Assembly: GCF_019422935.1 (NCBI RefSeq)
Contig: NZ_JAHZCJ010000009.1
Span: 87,951-151,950 of the forward strand
Origin: Desulfovibrio sp.
Lineage (GTDB): Bacteria > Desulfobacterota > Desulfovibrionia > Desulfovibrionales > Desulfovibrionaceae
Direction: 5' to 3'
Length of the DNA: 64,000 nucleotides
Position 1 is the first letter of the stretch, and each line of letters starts with the position of its first letter. The notes below the pieces were generated by a model, which was not told the DNA's origin, did not search any database, and saw only the letters and a list, made by a program, of their open reading frames with translations. Shown one piece after another: positions 62,209 through 64,000 of this stretch. The translations under genes and the position numbers were made by a program.

Positions 62209-62466
62209 ATGAACGGTCACAATCGTGTGAAGTCAGTTCCCTATATGGCATTGAGCGCGGCGCTCTTTGGTTGCGCACTGTTCTTTGCCGTTACCCTTTG
62301 GCGCGGCGAAAGCATGGGTGAAAGCGGACAGTTTGCCTATACCCCTGGTTTTGATGTGCGGGCGGATGTGGTCAATTCCGTGCGGGTTGTGCCGCTTGCG
62401 GGAACCGCCCTGCGCAGCCCCAGCGTGAACGCGGATAAATCTGCGGCTGTTTCCCTGGCCTACTAG
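62209..62466 (+). CDS. Hypothetical small membrane-anchored protein
   Basis: An 85-residue protein with one N-terminal membrane segment (about 11-30, ALSAALFGCALFFAVTLW), so probably an inner-membrane anchor with a short exported tail. Beyond it the sequence is Val/Ala-rich and not recognised. ATG 62209 has GCAGGGAG ahead. It follows the TPR-like gene by 72 bases on the same strand, so the GT2-TPR-85aa genes may be one transcript. Confidence 0.6.
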   Translation: MNGHNRVKSVPYMALSAALFGCALFFAVTLWRGESMGESGQFAYTPGFDVRADVVNSVRVVPLAGTALRSPSVNADKSAAVSLAY

Positions 62467-62948
62467 GCTGTTTTTATTTTGAAAAGTTGGATTGCCTCGC
62501 AGTAGTAGCGGGCGGCCCGTTTTTTGTGTATAGTTTGTCACCTTTTTTGATCTTGTCCTTTCAGCGGTCATTCTGCTGAAGGGCTGACGTGTCGCGCGTA
62601 GTTCTGAAAAGGAGATGCAGAAGTGTATTTTTGGTCCGCTCTTTCTGTCCGTAACTGAAGATCACTAATCGGGAACGGTTCTTCCCTTTGTTTCAGATTG
62701 CAATTACCTGTAATTTTTACCGTATTGCTTGTAAAACATAGTAATTTGCCATGTTATATTGACTTTGTTTCAGAATGTGCCTACATTGTACAAGATGCCC
62801 GATTAGAATGGATGAAAAGCCTTATTGTTCTCGTCACTGTAGTGCCATGTTTAACTTCCTTATTTCTCCATAATATTAGTGAGTTACTGACCGATACTTT
62901 TTGTTCGGCAATAACATCACGCATTCTTTAAAGGACATGTTTGCGTTA
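62467..62948. other. AT-rich gap before hflK
   Basis: No credible gene. A weak hairpin CGGG-CGG-CCCG (62509-62519) followed by seven T residues probably terminates the upstream transcript. A 77-codon frame at 62698-62931 has no ribosome site and lies on the promoter. The promoter is listed next. Confidence 0.6.
62759..62787 (+). promoter_or_regulatory. Sigma-70 promoter for hflK
   Basis: TTGACT (62759-62764) and TACATT (62782-62787) are separated by exactly 17 bases. A transcript starting near 62794 would have a leader of about 155 bases before the hflK ATG. This is the best sigma-70 match seen in the window. Confidence 0.65.
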
Positions 62949-64000
62949 TGAATTGGGACTGGGACAAACTTCAGGAAAAAAGACAGAAGCAGGGTTCTAA
63001 CCCTCCGCCCCGACCTCCTCAGGATGTGGATTCTGACGATATGGGGCAGGAAGAAGAAACCCCTCGTGCCAGGCGCACCCCTTTTAACAACGGCCGTGGC
63101 CCCGGTGGTGAAAACCCTTTTTCCAAAATAGCCCGCATGCGCTTTCCCAATGGAAGGGCGGCTGGTCTTGTGGGTTTTGCCATTGTGGTTCTGTGGCTTC
63201 TCTCGGGTATTTATATTGTTAATCCCGATGAACAGGGTGTTGTGCTGCGCTTTGGCAAGTATGACCGCACCGAAGGGCCCGGCCCGCACTACGCGTGGCC
63301 TGTTCCCATTGAGTCTGTATACAAGCCGCAGGTGACGCAGGTTTTGCGCAGCGAGGTGGGCTTCCGCTCCGTTGGGCAGGCGGCCACCTTCCAGCAGGGG
63401 CAGTTGCGCACTATTCCGGAGGAAGCCTCCATGCTCACGGGCGATGAAAACATCGTCAACGTGCAGTTCAGTGTGCAATACAAGATCAGCGACCCTGTGG
63501 ACTACCTTTTTAACGTTACCGCGCCCGCAGCGCTGGTGCGCAATGCCGCAGAGGCGGCCATGCGCGAGGTCATCGGCAACAGCCAGATCGACTCTGCCAT
63601 TACCGATGGCAAACTGAAAATTCAGAGCGAAGCCACCCAGTTGCTGCAAACCGTGCTTGACCGCTACGGCGCGGGTATACAGGTGCTGGCCGTGCAGTTG
63701 CAGGATGTGCACCCCCCGCACGAAGTTATTGACGCGTTCAAGGACGTGGCAAGCGCCCGTGAGGACAAGAGCCGCATCATCAACGAGGCCGAGGCCTACC
63801 GCAATGAGCTGCTGCCCAAGGCCAGGGGCCAGGCTGCCGCCATGGGCAACGAGGCCGCTGCCTATAGCGCAACGCGCGTGCGTAACGCAGAGGGTGATGC
63901 CTCCCGTTTTGAAGCCCTGCGCATAGAGCACGACAAGGCCCCCAAGGTCACGGAACAGCGCCTCTATTTTGAAGCAGTAGAAGACATTCTTTCCAACGCG
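62949..64000 (+). CDS. hflK: Membrane protease modulator HflK (3' end cut by the window)
   Basis: This is the SPFH/stomatin-family subunit that, with HflC, forms a cage around FtsH. About 350 codons are present and the frame is open to the edge. The cytoplasmic N-terminal tail is hydrophilic with a Pro/Gln segment (SNPPPRPPQD), followed by one membrane helix (about 71-91). The SPFH domain then begins NPDEQGVVLRFGKYD. Conserved stretches include YAWPVPIESVY, LTGDENIVNVQFSVQYKI and IQVLAVQLQDVHPPHEVIDAFKDVASAREDK. hflC is expected immediately downstream. The ATG at 62949 is preceded by AAAGGACA at rather long spacing. Confidence 0.95.

Noticed and set aside
62698..62931. 77-codon + strand frame before hflK
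   Set aside because: No Shine-Dalgarno sequence, and it overlaps the best sigma-70 promoter. The hydrophobic product reflects AT-rich sequence.
1..64000. tRNA, rRNA, CRISPR arrays, insertion sequences, prophage or integrase genes
   Set aside because: Scanned by eye on both strands. No cloverleaf with CCA end, no regularly spaced short repeats, no transposase or integrase motifs and no terminal inverted repeats with target duplications were found. A covariance-model search could still find a small RNA.

Overview
The window reads as a chromosomal segment of a Gram-negative sulfate-reducing bacterium of the Desulfovibrio type (Desulfovibrionaceae). The reasons are moderately high GC with AT-rich intergenic pockets, outer-membrane assembly genes (bamA, skp, lolCD, fabZ), a porin resembling the homotrimeric porins of Desulfovibrio, ZraSR-type sigma-54 signalling and long dCache chemoreceptors. 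Assignment to genus is inference from protein style, not from a marker gene. No rRNA, tRNA, CRISPR array, insertion sequence or integrase was seen. About 45 protein genes are supported; hflK is cut by the right edge.

Layout. 0-3 kb: a 117-bp tandem repeat, then a WbaP-like polyprenyl sugar transferase and a heptosyltransferase-family (GT9) gene on the + strand. 3-16 kb, - strand: an envelope-biogenesis run read as lysS, a chemoreceptor, lolC, lolD, bamA, a TPR/AMIN amidase, skp and fabZ. 16-22 kb, + strand: an ACT-domain regulator with UPF0210, an AlkA-like glycosylase and a second chemoreceptor closely similar to the first. 21.8-28.5 kb: TauE/SafE exporter, DUF486 protein, a membrane protein with the putative AbiC phage-defence architecture, a TPR protein, cmk-hisC, a universal stress protein and an orphan protein.

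28.7-33.6 kb is the most coherent accessory unit. A ZraS/ZraR-like two-component system (+) is divergent from a - strand operon encoding a SHOCT membrane protein, a 57-residue secreted His/Gly-rich peptide and a ZraP-like Met/Gly/His-rich periplasmic protein. A textbook -24/-12 sigma-54 promoter lies in front of that operon and a long inverted repeat lies between the two units. The kinase sensor domain itself has a His/Met-rich loop like ZraP.

33.6-34.5 kb is a gene-free block with large palindromic structures. 34.5-38 kb, - strand: a DUF4198 periplasmic protein, a ComF phosphoribosyltransferase, an iron-sulfur flavoprotein-like protein and an MBL-fold hydrolase. 38-48.6 kb: a protein with two degenerate GGDEF domains and TPRs, a SWIM-SNF2 helicase, a peptide-binding lipoprotein-like SBP and a bifunctional Rsh. 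48.8-53.5 kb: a 100-residue orphan, ChrA plus rhodanese, a porin, and a small protein with a Cys/His-rich tail. 53.7-59 kb: a YhaO/YhaN (SbcDC-like) nuclease/ATPase pair whose ATPase has membrane segments. 59-62.5 kb: divergent glycosyltransferases, a TPR-like protein and a small membrane protein. The end carries hflK with a good sigma-70 promoter.

Starts were moved from the longest reading frame wherever a Shine-Dalgarno sequence or family length argued for a downstream codon. All calls are by eye; no database was searched.
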